This document shows, piece by piece, positions 11,201 to 23,456 of a stretch of DNA of 64,000 bases; position 1 is the first letter of the stretch; every line of letters starts with the position of its first letter. The stretch spans positions 81,253-145,252 of the forward strand of contig ML210167.1 of assembly GCA_004369085.1 (NCBI GenBank). The letters run 5' to 3'. Source of the stretch: Coprinopsis marcescibilis. Lineage: Eukaryota; Basidiomycota; Agaricomycetes; Agaricales; Psathyrellaceae. The position numbers and the translations under genes are program-made. A model generated the notes under the pieces. It ran no database searches. It was not told where the DNA came from and saw only the letters and a list, made by a program, of their open reading frames with translations.

Positions 11201-12337
11201 CGTGCACGAATCGTTGTTGGTGTATAAGCCTGGGATTTGCTGGCGTCGAGGTCCATTGCTGTGGCTAGTCGTGAGACGATGTGGGACAGTTCAGTGTGGA
11301 GTCGAGATCGTCACATCAAAAGTCTGAGTTAACCGTGCTCCCACCTCAGACGAGCAGATTTTGACCAATGCTGCAGGACTAACAGTAGGAGAAATCGTAG
11401 GCGAGGGTAAGCATCCATTTATTAACCACTAAATTGAATTGGAATAACAGAAATCTCGAGGGTGAGCATTCATTTATTAACCACTATATTGGATTGGAAT
11501 AACAGAAATCTCACAACGAATGCAAAGTGACAAGCACCGGCTTCGCATCAACGAGCCTCTACGACGACCCCAGAATTCCAATACCGCTGACAATATCGAC
11601 ATCTCTCCTTGAGCATAGCTGAGTCGGATAAACCCTGAGTATTCTTCGGCCATGGTTGAAATTAGACCAAGCAAAACTCGAGACTCGACGTTGAAATCAC
11701 AATTTAGAGAAAACTGTACATCGTTACTTGGCATGTGAACGAGAACAGTACCGTCCCCGTCGTCCTCCAGTACGCATGATCACGTCTGAAAAGCAGCGAT
11801 CAACCCCGCAAGAACTTTGAAAAAGAAGGATAACAGAAGGCGAGAACAATGTTCTACAAGGAAGCACAAACCTACGGCTGCGAATAGAACCAGACAACTT
11901 CCAACGGATCATCTGGTACCATTTACCAAGGACAAAAATACATTACTCGATTGGTTTCGGACACAACGCTCTTGCTTGCTACATGGATCATATCGCCGCT
12001 ACCTTGACTGAAGAGGATTCTCCGGACAATATGTTAGGTATATCGGGCAAGAGGTATCCGCGGATTCCCCGAAGGCTGCGAGATATGCGTTGGGGCCTAG
12101 CCGATATACAGTGGACGCTTTTCCCCGGGAATCGCCCAATTACAACGATGTAGAGACGAAGTAACAAAGACACGTCCTTAGAAACCTCGGATCCTGATGG
12201 AACGAAGTCAACGAAGGCATGCTATTTCTTCGGGAAATTAGTCGCAATGTTCGCTCTGGAGCTGAACCTAAGGCTTACTTGACTGCAGTAATTGTTCGAC
12301 GGTAGTCGGAGTGAATCAGAGAGACCCCTGGGGACAA
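11201..12337. other. Intergenic region with a tandem 55-bp duplication
   Basis: About 1.1 kb without a supportable gene. It contains the DUF1295 upstream region, a duplicated 55-bp unit at 11403-11512, and the 3' flank of the RWD-type gene. Short open frames on both strands show no domain-like pattern. Confidence 0.55.
11403..11512. repeat. Two tandem copies of a 55-bp unit
   Basis: Units start at 11403 and 11458 (each begins GAGGGT) and differ at only a few positions. Each carries CATTTATTAACCACTA and GGAATAACAGAAATCTC. Period 55 bp, two copies, noncoding. Confidence 0.9.
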
Positions 12338-12945
12338 TCATCCTTGTCCACCTAAGCCTAGATTCTCTCTAAACCAATCTTTCAATTGGAGGACGTCCAT
12401 CGCTTGGACAATATCGTTCATGCCCTCAACCTCGTGTAAACCAGGAGTTCCACTGACAACCCTAGAGGCTATGTTAGGTGGCATGGGCCCCGTGGCTACA
12501 TGGTGGAAGTCAAGATAGCGTAGGCCTGTGGGGAAAAACAGCGTTCATCAGATGTGTCTTGCGTCTAGACGTGAGGGTTTACCTACCTCGAGCGTGAGTT
12601 AGGAACATCTTTATCGACTGCGGCGAACCGTCGAATACCAGGACACCAGGTTTACCTGTCTATAGTCTAGTTGAGTTTCAGTCAAGTATTCACCCAAAAG
12701 ATGCCTGACCTTGACTAATCCAGAGACATTGCTCTGGATTGCATGTCGCTTGAGCCGTCTGAATTTGCTTGGGTTGGATATATCTGTTCTTTCATATATG
12801 TTCGAGTCAGTGTAACATTGCGGGTGTGAAGCTCACGATGCATCCGGACAATGCTAACGAGCAGTTTAGGCTTATTCATAACATGCTGGAAGCGAAGAAC
12901 GATGGTACTGATAGTGACGTCGACGTCGAGTCGAAGCTGCTACAC
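12338..12945 (-). CDS. RWD/DUF1115 (RWDD2-like) protein, C-terminal part; 5' end unresolved
   Basis: Eukaryotic cytosolic family with an RWD domain and a PRP3-like DUF1115 C-terminal domain; its role is unknown to me. Three exons join well: about 12815-12710 (SNPSKFRRLKRHAIQSNVSG), 12659-12587 (TGKPGVLVFDGSPQSIKMFL) and 12525-12338 (LRYLDFHHVATGP ... QLKDWFRENLGLGGQG, stop). TGKPGV and the FHH segment are typical of DUF1115. Upstream, 12929-12714 reads RWD-like (QLRLDVDVTIS ... LVSIVRMHRELH), but in a different frame, and I found no splice joining the two. Either an exon is missing from my model or the gene carries a frameshift. No start codon could be assigned. Confidence 0.6.
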
Positions 12946-13538
12946 TGTGAGTGTTTGGTGAGTGTGACAACAGCGTCACCACTTGTGAATTGGGGTCCGT
13001 GCGCGTACTCAATCTCTACGTAGCGGCCCGACTTTCACCGACAGTTTAAGCTCGGACCGCCTTTTAGGGGTTTCCCCCTTGGACCCAGACCTTGCAAGCC
13101 ACTGTCGTTCGTGTAAGCCGATGTGCAGATATAATTGGGTGGGTGTAAGGGTCAAGTCAGCCGTCAAAACTCCACCGCTTCTTCGCCTGTGTTCTGCGCA
13201 TTCGGTCTAGATTACCCAGGCTGAGCGTACGAAGGCTTAGCAACTGACTGATACTAATGACTGAGCAAATCAAGGCCAAGGCGGCAGCAAATTGCATATG
13301 GACATTTAATCGCAGGGCGCTGGGCGGCTATCAATTTAGCGCTGAAACTATGACGCAAGAGGTTACAGCCTGTGTATAATATCGTCGAATGGAGAAGGAC
13401 GATGTTGTTCTAATCCATCCGCGCTGATTGGACGCTTAAATGCGTTCTCTCATATGCCGCAGTGTGCCTTGGCTGACATCTTCGTCGGTTTGTCTTCCGG
13501 CTTTGTCTCTCTACCACCACTATCCACCGATACGCAGA
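12946..13538. other. Region between the RWD-type gene and the Rieske-AIF gene
   Basis: About 600 nt that should hold the missing 5' end of the RWD-type gene (minus) and the promoter of the AIF gene (plus), as the two diverge. I could not resolve an exon here. A pyrimidine-rich stretch immediately precedes the AIF start. Confidence 0.4.
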
Positions 13539-15978
13539 ATGTCCGTCAAAACTCTCGCTGTGCTCGACGAGAACGAGCTTCAAGATGGTCAGATGTAAGT
13601 TGGAATGTTCTATTTTGAAGACCCAGAAGAATATTAACGTCACTTTCCAGGAAGGAAGTCAGCTTTGAAGACGGGAAAGTTCTGCTGTCCAGGCTAGGCG
13701 GCAAGATTCATGCAACCAGCGCATTCTGTACCCACTATGGTGCACCCCTTGCGAAAGGTGTTTTGACCGCAGACGGGCGTGTTGTGTGGTCAGTACCACT
13801 TTCAATCACAGCTCAACACAGTAACTCACTACAGGTCGTCCCGCAGTCCCTGGCATGGAGGTTAGTTACCAAGGGCGTTTCTTCTAATCAGATCTCTTAA
13901 TCACCTCACCGCAGCATGCTTCAATGTTTGCACTGGGGATATTGGTACGGTGCTTTCCACGCGCACCCGTTGAAGGGAGCACTCACACCACTATAGAGGA
14001 TGCACCCGCTCCAAAGGCCCTTCATTCCTTCAAAGCGCATGTCTCCGAAGGGAAAATCTTTGTTACCGCTAATCCCACGACCACTCTCAAGGCAAACCTC
14101 GCCCGGCAACCGAAACTCCTTGCAAGTGGGACCGAAAGCACCGGCAAAGGAGTCGTAATCATAGGCGGTGGATCGGGATCTTTCCATGCCATCGAGAGTT
14201 TGCGTGAGGTAAGTAGAGTATACATGTCAAATCGATTAACTCTCACGAATGCCTTTCGACTTCAATAGCATGGGTATGCCGGACCTATTACTCTGCTTTC
14301 CAAGGAAACATATACCCCAGTGGACAGGTAAACCAGAAGTGCATTAAGCTTTCGATCGATCGCGCCGAGTTGATACGTTCCTTCAGGACTAAGCTCAGCA
14401 AAGCCCTCATTACAGACCCCGCTAAGATCGAATGGCTCTCTGCAGCAGACCTCAAGATCAAGTATGGAACCAACGTCCGTCTCGGAGTGGTGCGTCCCCT
14501 TGCCTGTAAATGTAGTGCACTTCTCTGAAAGATCTTTCAGGAAGCTACTCATGTGGACTTAACCAAAAAGGTGGTCACAATTGACGGTGGCAAGGACAGT
14601 TTGCCTTACGATAAACTCATTCTTGCTTCCGGAGGAACTCCTCGTCGCCTACCGATTGAAAACGCGAACTTGGATAATGTATTTACTTTCCGTGGAGTTC
14701 AAGACTCGCAGAAGGTTGACGCAGGTAAGTTGTTTCCGCATTCAAATACACGAATAAATTCCATTCTGCCTTTAGCTGCCCAAGAAGGGAAACGAGCGGT
14801 TGTCATCGGGAGCTCTTTCATTAGTATGGAGCTCGTTGCCGCTATATCAAAGCGCAAACTCGCTTCCATCGATGTCATTGGTATGGAGGAGTTCCCATTC
14901 GAAGCAGTTCTTGGGCGGGAGATAGGCGCTGCACTTAAGAAAGTAAGCATCGTCACAAATTTGGCACCCGATACCTTTCGGAACTCTGATATTGCTCCCT
15001 ATTTCTAGGCCCATGAATCCAATGGGGTCAAATTCCACATGAAGAGCAAAATCGAGAAGATAGTGGCAAGTGAAAGTGACCCAAAGTTGGCTGCTGGTGT
15101 TGTCGTGAACGGAGAAACGCTGCCCGCAGACTTCGTCATCATGGGTGTTGGTGTTGCCCCAGCCACTGAATTCTTGAAGGATAGTGGCCTCACGTTGGAG
15201 CGCGATGGCGGTATCAAGGTTAACAAATACCTCCGCGTCAAGTCAGGACCAGACCAGAAGGATGTGTTCGCGATTGGTATGCAACCTTGAGCTTGTTTTA
15301 TCATCCTCGTCAGAATCGATGAACTTGCTGTCGTGCAGGTGACATCGCCATTTACCCCCAGCAGAACGGCGACGAGGCTAGAATTGAACACTGGAATGTC
15401 GCAGGAAACCATGGTCGTGCAGTTGGTTGCACAGTTGCAGGGAAAGAACAGCCGTTCGTCAAGATTCCCGTGTTTTGGAGTGCCCGTAAGCATGTGTTGG
15501 GCTGTGTGATATCAGGTACGCGATTTTGACGAACAATTTAGAGGGGCAACAACTGCGTTACTGTGGAGTCGGCCACAAATACGATCGAATTATCATCAAA
15601 GGCAATCCCGACGAGCTGAAGGTCGGTGCTGGGATACTTGCCGTCCGAACAAACCTGACACTGTTGGAACGTTGCCCAGTTCATTGCTTATTACATCAAG
15701 AACAACAGGATTGTTGCTGTTGCGACGTGAGTTTATGAGCATGGCCGCCATGATAGACCCTCTAACTTCGTTTTAGTATGCAGAATGATCCGGTGGTTAG
15801 CAAAGCATCAGAACTCTTGCGGTTGAACCTCATGCCGACACCCGATGAGGTTGAGGCTGGAAAGGTAGGAAAAGTATGTTTCAAAGTGGTCAAGACTCAG
15901 CTCAAGAACTTTCACCAACAGGATCTGCTCTCTATTGACATAAGCACCATAGCTTCTTTGAACGTTCTTCAGCAGTGA
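13539..15978 (+). CDS. Rieske-type AIF-family NAD(P)H oxidoreductase
   Basis: FAD- and [2Fe-2S]-dependent oxidoreductase of the AIFM3 type (Rieske domain plus pyridine nucleotide-disulfide oxidoreductase). It starts MSVKTLAVLDENELQDGQM and has about twelve short introns. The Rieske cluster is complete once spliced: CTHYGAPLAKG, then CPWHGACFNVCTGDI, whose pieces are split over two introns between about 13790 and 13980. The FAD-binding site is VVIIGGGSGSFHAIESLRE, the NAD-binding site AVVIGSSFISMELVAAI, and the second FAD motif VFAIGDIAIYP. The exons after 15775 end DISTIASLNVLQQ. Expected length is about 560 residues, normal for the family. Role in redox metabolism or cell death is inferred from homologs only. 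Confidence 0.9.
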
Positions 15979-16397
15979 AAGACTGTATCGTCGGTAAAGC
16001 GCTCAAGCAATATCAGATGGCGCGGCAACTGTTCAAAAGAAAGAAAGGATTACCGTGATTATACCTATGTACACCAGTCTTGGAGATGTTCAATCAATTG
16101 TAGTAGTATTTGCTGACATTATGTACAACTGCAACAGTTGGTACGAAAAGGGGGGAAGTGGGAGCCGGACTTCTCTTGAAATACGTATGTTGGAGGCCAA
16201 GTGTCATCAAAACGCGACCTAAAATGGGGCTTCGGGACTCGGGAGTGGCGTTATTTACGCGTTATTTGGTCTGAGGGTTGGACGTTTCGGAGTCAGTCCG
16301 GTGGCGCTCACTCAGCTTGCTTTCGTTCTACTACTACGGTCGTCCTGCTAATTTCGAGCATCCACTATACCTACGACTAACTCAAAGGGCATTAACG
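15979..16397. other. Spacer between the AIF and polymerase eta genes
   Basis: About 420 nt with the 3' end of one plus-strand gene and the promoter of the next. An in-frame ATG at 16278 could lengthen polymerase eta by 40 residues, but those residues do not look like the family. Nothing else seen. Confidence 0.5.
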
Positions 16398-18886
16398 ATG
16401 GAAACATCACTGCCGGACTCTCCCACCAAGACAGGTTCACTTTGGAAAGGCAAGGCCAAGGATGTCACATCGGCTCAGGACGAGTTTGGGGACTTGAACC
16501 CAATCATAACCTACAGACATCTGCTTTCTCAAAATCTAGGCGTCAGGGATCCTTTGCGCGTCGTAGCTTTGTGCGACAGTGACGCTTTTTATGCGGCTTG
16601 CGAGATGGTTAGACTCGGAGTGGATAAGGACACCCCGTTGGTTGTTCTCCAATGGGACTCGATCATTGCCGTCAACTATCCTGCTCGCAAATATGGAATT
16701 TCTCGGATGGACAAGAAGATGGACGCCCTGAAGCGGTGTCCGCACCTGAAAATTGTTCATGTTGCAACGTATAGGGAAGGGGAGACGGAACCTGGGTATT
16801 GGGACGAAGTTGATACCAACACACACAAGGTCAATACTTTGCGATGGGCAATTGTTGCCAGAAGGGTTGACGAAACTAGGTCTCTCTGGACTACTATCGC
16901 CGGGAGAGCTTGAAAATTGCAGCAATGTTTCGGGAGATGCTTCCGGGCTGCGAAGTCGGTGAGTGGATTCAAATTTAGTCAGTGCTGCATATTCTGAAAC
17001 TTGAAATGTGATGGGACAGAGAAAGCGTCTATCGATGAAGCCTTCATAGATTTTACGAAACCCGTGCGAGAGATAATTCTCCAAAGATATCCACACCTCG
17101 CCCAGCCACCCCCGGACGCACCGTTTGGGGTGGAAACTGCTCTACCACCACCTCCACCTATCGTATGGGACGGCAAAGGCGCAGTCATTCCCGTGAACTC
17201 GCCTCCCAGTGAGGACTCGAGCATAACGGATGGTCAAATTTCTTCATCGTCTGATGAACCTGGACGAGCCGAACCACTTGACAAGGACGTCGTTTCAACC
17301 TGGCACGATGTTGCACTCTCGATAGGGGCGGAATTGATGACGAATGCACGAGATGCAGTCCATACCACTCTTGGATACAGCACATCTGCGGTAAGAGCTC
17401 CGACGGCACTCTTTTACTCGATCACCAGCTTGATTCTCCTTTCAGGGAATAGCGCGCAATAAATTCCTCGCGAAACTCACCGCATCGTACCGGAAACCCA
17501 ATGGGCAGGTGGGTTGTTCAGTGACTTGTCAGCTCTTCTTTATATTTAATGACGATGTGAAGAGCATTCTGCGGAATGCTTCCATACCAAACTACTTGCG
17601 GCCAATGCCCTTCCAAAAGGTAAATAACCCATTCACGGATTCTAAAGCAAATTCAACTTAACGGATGGACCATTAGATTCGGTTCCTAGGCGGTAAGCTC
17701 GGTCGAGCTTTCGCAGAAGAATACGATGCTGCCACAGTTGGTGATCTTCTGTGAGTACAGATCTCTTCTGCCATGGTACATCCCTCACCTTTCTGTAGCT
17801 CGATCACTCTAGGTTGGTCCACAAATCAGAATGCATCTTCTTTCAATAATTCTTTGATAGACGAAATGCAGACCAAATTCGGCGAGAGTTCAATCTGGGT
17901 GTATGAAATACTGCGGTAAGAATGGCGTATCATTGCCTGGTAACCGGACTGTGTCTGAATCCAAAATATACCAGGGGTCTTGACAGATCGGAAGGTGATG
18001 CTTTCGCGTCATATCATATGTAATGGCTCATTGACTTTGCGAATGCAGTCAAGGACAAAGGTTCCACTCTGAACAAAAGCATGCTCGCATCCAAAAATTT
18101 ACCAAAGCCAATTACCAATGTCCAGGAAGGTTACCGCTGGATCAGAGTCTTGGCTGCGGAATTGGCTCTTCGACTCAACGATGCTCGAAATATGTCTCCG
18201 AACTTGTGGCCAAAAACCCTGGTCCTTCATGCACGCAAGGGTATGATTTCGGTTTCCTGTTTCACATCCCAGCCACTGACCCAATACTTACTGAAGGGTA
18301 CGAATCTAGTAGATCGAAGCAAGCTCCATTCCCTTATACCCGCGAAGTTACCGTTGACATAATAGCGGCCGCTGGGGACAAGCTATGGAAAGAGTTAGTT
18401 GGGACATCGACCCAGATGAATGTAACCAACGTACAGCTCTCGTTCACTGGTATAGATTTTGCGGAGGCGGGTCAAAAAACAATCGAAGGGTTTTTCAAAC
18501 CTACAAGCAAACGTCAACGGGATAGTGCGGAGCTCACTGACTTCAACACGCAAGCTGAGGTTGGGCAACCCGAAAGCTCAGCCGGTGATGCCAAGGAAGA
18601 TTCTGCCACAGATATAATCGTGTCACACACTTGCACCAGATGCAAGAAGACACTCAGTCTGAACCTGGAGCTGTCTAGGTTCAAAGACTCAGAGGAACAA
18701 AAAACAGCAATAGCGGCGCTTATAATGGAACATGATGACTGGCATTTCGCTCAAGATCTCGTGCGGGAAGAAATACCTATCCGGCCTATCCAGCCCTCCG
18801 CGTCCACCTCTCACAAGAAAACACCGAAGACCAAGAAAAGGCGGAAGGATCCCGTTGGTATAGAGCGATTCTTCGATAGAAAATGA
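16398..18886 (+). CDS. RAD30: DNA polymerase eta (Y-family translesion polymerase)
   Basis: Nuclear translesion polymerase that copies past UV dimers. The start METSLPDSPTKTG at 16398 is preferred over an ATG 120 nt upstream. First metal-binding motif: ALCDSDAFYAACE. Palm and fingers: VNYPARKYGISR. Second catalytic motif: KASIDEAFIDF, reached by splicing at about 16962/17026. The helix-hairpin-helix region IRFLGGKLGRAF and the little-finger domain follow. The C-terminal tail carries a PCNA-binding motif QKTIEGFF at 18473-18496. Next is a UBZ ubiquitin-binding zinc finger (CTRCKKTL ... EHDDWHFAQDL) at about 18630-18765, then a basic KKRRKD stretch and a terminal IERFFDRK. About 650 residues and about nine introns. 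All catalytic residues are present. Confidence 0.93.
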
Positions 18887-19480
18887 TAAGGATGGTTACA
18901 ACGCTTGATGTCTTGTGCTGCCCTAGACTGTTCTAAGTATATCAAGAAGTTTCCACCCTCGTGTTAGCTTTGCGGCTCCATGAGTGACCTATAGGATGTC
19001 ATCACGCCGATGTCCTTTCCGGCCGCTTGCCCTGATTCCAACAGGAGAGTGTTGGAAGTTACTTAAGTAAAAGTTACTACTACTAGTAGCACGCCCACCG
19101 ATGGAAACAGCTGGTAACGACCAGTAACGACCTGATGGCCTTTGATGGTCGCTAACAAGAATTTCGAATTGGCACTGCGTATACTCGCTTGCGGCGTTTG
19201 ATAGCGATCGAAAGCAACTGATCCTACGTCGGTTTGGATAAAATGTCACACCTGCCCAAACATATGGTTCTCTCGCAACAGGAGTCGCATCGCTCTTGCC
19301 TCCGCCCTCGTTCGTTCGTTCGCCTTTGTTCGCCTTTTTTCTTTTCTTTTTTCTTCTCCTTTGGACGGGTTCCCTCTGCTGGTCTCTGAGTCAACCAATC
19401 CCAGACGCAGGACGCCGAATTTTAGCCTTTAAATCCTTTATTTCTCTCGCCGTTACGAAGCCGGGTCTCAATTAGCGAAC
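18887..19480. other. Spacer with a pyrimidine-rich promoter tract
   Basis: About 590 nt. A C/T-rich run at about 19308-19366 (repeats of TTCG and CTTTT) precedes the receptor gene start and probably marks its core promoter or 5' UTR. No gene seen. Confidence 0.5.
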
Positions 19481-21643
19481 ATGGCCTTCATCCCTTTTCC
19501 AGCTGCGCAAATGGGAGGCGTCATTGTAAGTGTTAATTAATATATGTGCGTTCCCGCTGTATTAAAGCTATTTCCGACACATAGGCCGTCAATACCTTCG
19601 CCATCCTATGTACGGTTGCGCTTGTTAGCGTTGCTGCTAGGGTATCATGGCTGGCCATTCGATCTTTCGTATTGCGGAATTCTTCAAAACCTCAAGAATA
19701 CGTCTTCTTCAATACCCAGCTGGGCAACTACGCCGGGTGCCTGTTGATTGCAATGACTGTGAACACAGTGGCTGGTATGATGAGCCTCCCTTGGTTGATC
19801 AACAGAGGAATTACAGAAGGTACTTTGTTTTTGGCAAGCATTCCAAATGTAGTGCATTCAATCTAACCGCAAACAACATAGGTGCTGCTTGCACTGCACA
19901 GGGTACGTCGACATCAACGTTACTTGACAGGTCAGAAACCTCATTTGGCGCCATCAGGATTCATGATGCAGTTGGGGACTTGGTCTTCGGCAATCTTTAC
20001 CATGTCAATCGCTGTGCACACATTTAACTCTTTGGTTCTCAAGAGGAAGCAGTCAGTTATTCTGTCTCGGTGCACAATATCCATTGGATGGGTCCTATCC
20101 GTTGCGATGTGTGAGTGATACATCAATCTTATTAAAACGTAACACAGCTCACCTTATCCTCTCCCATACAGCACTGGTACCGTTCCTGCTGCCTAAGACA
20201 GACGGTGACCTCTACGGCCCCGATGGATTCCTATGCGCCCTGAGACCTGTGTACCCTCAAGCGCAGTTTGTTTTGCATCTTCTTCCCGTAATGTTATCTT
20301 TGCCATCGTTCTCTCTGCTAGCGATTAACTATCACTTTAGATTCTGTTTGCGTCTTTGCTTTCTGCAGTGTTTTACTCTATCATCTTCCTCGTCCTACGG
20401 GGAACACTTAACATCAAAGGAGGGATTAAGCTCACTTTGGATCCAAATGAGCGCTGGACGAACGTATCTGGCGATAACTACCATCAATTTATCGTTCGTG
20501 TCGCACGTAGTATGCTCTGGTATGTCATGGTTTCCCCGTTTTTCAATTACCGAGACTGACATTGACGTTTGCACATAGGTATCCCGTCGGTACGTCCTTT
20601 GCGAGGTGGCAACGGCAAAAACGTATTTTTAACTTGTATGCTCAGCTTATGTCGCACTCCTTGTGCCATACTCGGTGACCCGGCTGCTCGTTATCTCTGG
20701 GTTCAGTGTTCCATTCGAAGCTATGGTCCTGGCTTGCACCTGCTGGTTTATGCTTGGTAAGTAGATAACCGTCCATCTAGACTGTGCACAACTCATCATG
20801 TGGACAGGTGTTGTCAACGTCTTGCTCCTTTACAACACGTTCCGAGTTCTGGAACCCGCTTTCGAGGGTACATCACTCGCCACAAGCCGACGTGATCTCG
20901 AGACATATGGCCCAGAAAAGGACTATCCGTCCCTGTCACCCTTCAAAGCGGCTTCAAGCTTGGAGAAAGCCGGTTCATATACGCCACGATCCGAATCCTA
21001 TCGCCCCCTGACCTTGAGCAGCCCCTCATCAGCCCAAGGACTATTACGCTCTCATGAGAATGGCGGTAGTCAAGGTAGCCCCAGAAGTGGTTTCAGCCCC
21101 AGTGTCAGCGATACGAGAAATCCATTTGGAAACGACAGCGAAAGTCTTTCCAGTCCAAGGGCTGCACTGCAAAAGTCCGAAGCGCTGGCCCATTCGCCGC
21201 AAAGCTCCATTTCTTCCTTCAGGAGCTCACCCGCTCGCTCTCGCACGCGGTTGCCACCGTCCCCTGATGGTCGGTATTATCCACAGCGTTCCGTCGATGC
21301 GTCTTCGCGCACCACATCAGCAAGGGCTTCTCCAATGCCGTCTCCTAATCTTCGGACAAGTTCTTTCGACCAATTCTCGTATTCTGTTTCGGACCGTCAA
21401 GAGAGAAACCCGCCACTTATCAATGCTTTCCGGGCGTCGTCGATTCGTTCGCCTCTGCGGTCGCCTCCCCGGCAACTGACTCTACTTGCGGATCGTGAAG
21501 CAGCTGAAATCGTCGCTATGCCTTCAATCTCGGCACAAAGATTGGCTGTGAACGACGACGACTATATCCCTGCAATGGCATCCTCCTTCACCAATCCTCG
21601 CACGCCTCCTGAGGTCCCCAGCTTCTTGGCCACCCGACGATAG
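19481..21643 (+). CDS. 7TM receptor-like protein (fungal cAMP/glucose-receptor-like GPCR)
   Basis: Predicted plasma-membrane seven-helix protein with a long cytosolic tail. The start MAFIPFPAAQMGGVI at 19481 is followed by helix 1 (TFAILCTVALVSVAA), helices around NYAGCLLIAMTVNTVAG, WSSAIFTMSIAVHTF, SIGWVLSVAM, ILFASLLSAVFYSIIFLVL, and two near 20640-20830. A tail of about 270 residues is rich in Ser, Pro and Arg (RSPLRSPPRQ). It is split by about nine introns. Layout and helix sequences resemble the Git3/cAMP-receptor-like GPCRs of Agaricomycetes. The ligand is unknown and the family call rests on memory of the pattern. Confidence 0.72.
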
Positions 21644-22072
21644 AGCGTACTCTTCCGTTCGCACTCAAAGCCTGTTCTAACTTCACTTCGTTTTTCGCCT
21701 GCTACGCATGGCGACTGGCACAATATCACTGTTACGTAGTGGATATTTTACCTCCCCTCCTTTGCAGGGCAAGGCCTATCATTATTTCTAGTATCTTTCA
21801 TGTTGAACATAGCATCACACTCCTTCACGACTTTGCACATATCGGATCTGTATCTTAGGCATCCTTCCTGGTTTGTATATTGCTGCTCCAAAATGTATCA
21901 AGGGTTTGCGTTTCACGGTGATAACTTCTGGGATGTCTACCATATGTAAACTCAGGTAGTAACGGCTCGATGTGTATCCATGTTTGAAACTGCGGGTGAT
22001 CGGGGTATGTTCAATCGAACCGTTGACGTCAACATTTTCTCCGCGTTCGTCACCGTCACAGCCATCCACAGA
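21644..22072. other. Spacer between the receptor and CIA30 genes
   Basis: About 430 nt holding the 3' UTR of the receptor gene and the CIA30 promoter. No coding feature supported. Confidence 0.5.
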
Positions 22073-23093
22073 ATGTCGCATTGGTCTCGATACATCGATA
22101 GATCTGCGCGGGTAGTGAGAGATGGTTTATCCAGAGGTTCGTCCTAATTCATAAAATCTCATTCACAGCTGTTAAATTCGACGGATTCCAACAGTAATAT
22201 TGATGCAAGGGGCCGACGTACGAGCCACAGCACCCAAAACCTTGTACACCTTCCACACGCAAGAAGACATTGACCAGTTCGCCACTGGATGCGACGGAGA
22301 CATTGGCGGAAGCTCAACCGTCCACCTGGACCTTGAAACCAGTCCGGAAATAAACGCGGGCTCAGGCCAACCGACCACCGCCAAATTCCACGGAAGCATG
22401 CGCCTTGACGTCAAACCCGGTTTCGAGCGCAAAATCCGTGGTGGGTACGCTGGATTCAGGAATAAAGTGCGCTCACCCCGTTACTACCTTTCTTTTACTG
22501 CAAGCGGATGCGGCACCTTGCTGACCCCCGCATGAACTTCCTAGTAGAACAAGCCAAGTATATTCGGGAACGTCCTTGATGATCTTTCCGGCCAAGATTA
22601 CCTCGCTCTGCGGTTGAGGTTGAGTGGGGATTTGAGGACAAGGAATTCGTACTTTGTAAACCTCCAGACAGATGGCCCCATCTCGACGGACCTTTGGCAA
22701 CATAGGCTGTATTTTAGGAGGAACGACGGAGGCTGGGAGGATGTCTTTGTGCGTATCTCTAGCTGTGCAGCGAGTCTCCCTCTTTCGCGTTCACTGACAT
22801 GCTGTAGATCCCATTTTCCAATTTCGTCCGGACAAATGCAGGCGAAATGGTCGAAAGTCAAATCGAGATGTACCGGGAAAGGGTCAGAAGCATTGGCATC
22901 TCACTCCTGGGAGGCAACAGTGGTGTGAGTGGGAAATACGAACTGGGTCTTGAGTCAATTAGAGCTGTAAACGAAGAAGACGTCACAGCCGAGCCCCTAC
23001 AGCGTATGTGCATCTAGAACCCATTTACCTGGACGTGTTCTCTGACAAGTCCTTTGCATAGCATCGGAAAAGGTTGGCATCTTGGACGAGTAA
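22073..23093 (+). CDS. CIA30: Complex I intermediate-associated protein 30 (NDUFAF1)
   Basis: Mitochondrial assembly factor that acts on a membrane-arm intermediate of NADH dehydrogenase (complex I). The first exon, MSHWSRYIDRSARVVRDGLSR, looks like a basic amphipathic presequence. It splices (GTTCG...CCAACAG) to VILMQGADVRATAPKTLYTF. Conserved parts are the QEDIDQFATGCDGDIGGSS opening, GYAGFRNK, DLSGQDYLALRLR, NSYFVNLQTDG and GGWEDVFIPFSNF, followed by SIGISLLGGNSGVSG. It ends SEKVGILDE. About 270 residues, usual for the family. The presence of complex I is consistent with the NDUFB10 gene at 60.7 kb. Confidence 0.9.
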
Positions 23094-23456
23094 GAATGTA
23101 CCGTTTATGACGAGTTTGGGTATCTCCCATCTTCCATTTAATTGTGCGAAAATAATATACAAAATGCTTTTAAATCCACGGTGTTCAAAACGATAGGCTC
23201 GAACGAGTAGCTTATGGCAACAGCTTAAATGTCGAAAAAGGAAAACAAGGGTCTAGTATAAGAGATACAAATTATGCCGTTCGGAGTGAGAAGACATAAA
23301 GGAAACAGCCGAATGGGCGGAATGAGAGACAGCATGACGGAGTAGCGCAAGGAAAAGACAATCGGAAGATATAGCAACGGTAATGGGTTCAAGGAATAAG
23401 AAAGGTTGGTGTAGCAACACGAAGGGCACTGGCAGAAGGAAGGTCGGCGTGGCTGC
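23094..23456. other. Convergent 3' spacer between CIA30 and Ras
   Basis: About 360 nt between two converging stop codons. It probably holds both terminators and 3' UTRs. No gene seen. Confidence 0.5.

Noticed and set aside
16278..16397. Earlier in-frame ATG for polymerase eta
   Set aside because: The 40 added residues are unlike the family N-terminus, and the ATG at 16398 leads straight into the expected segment.
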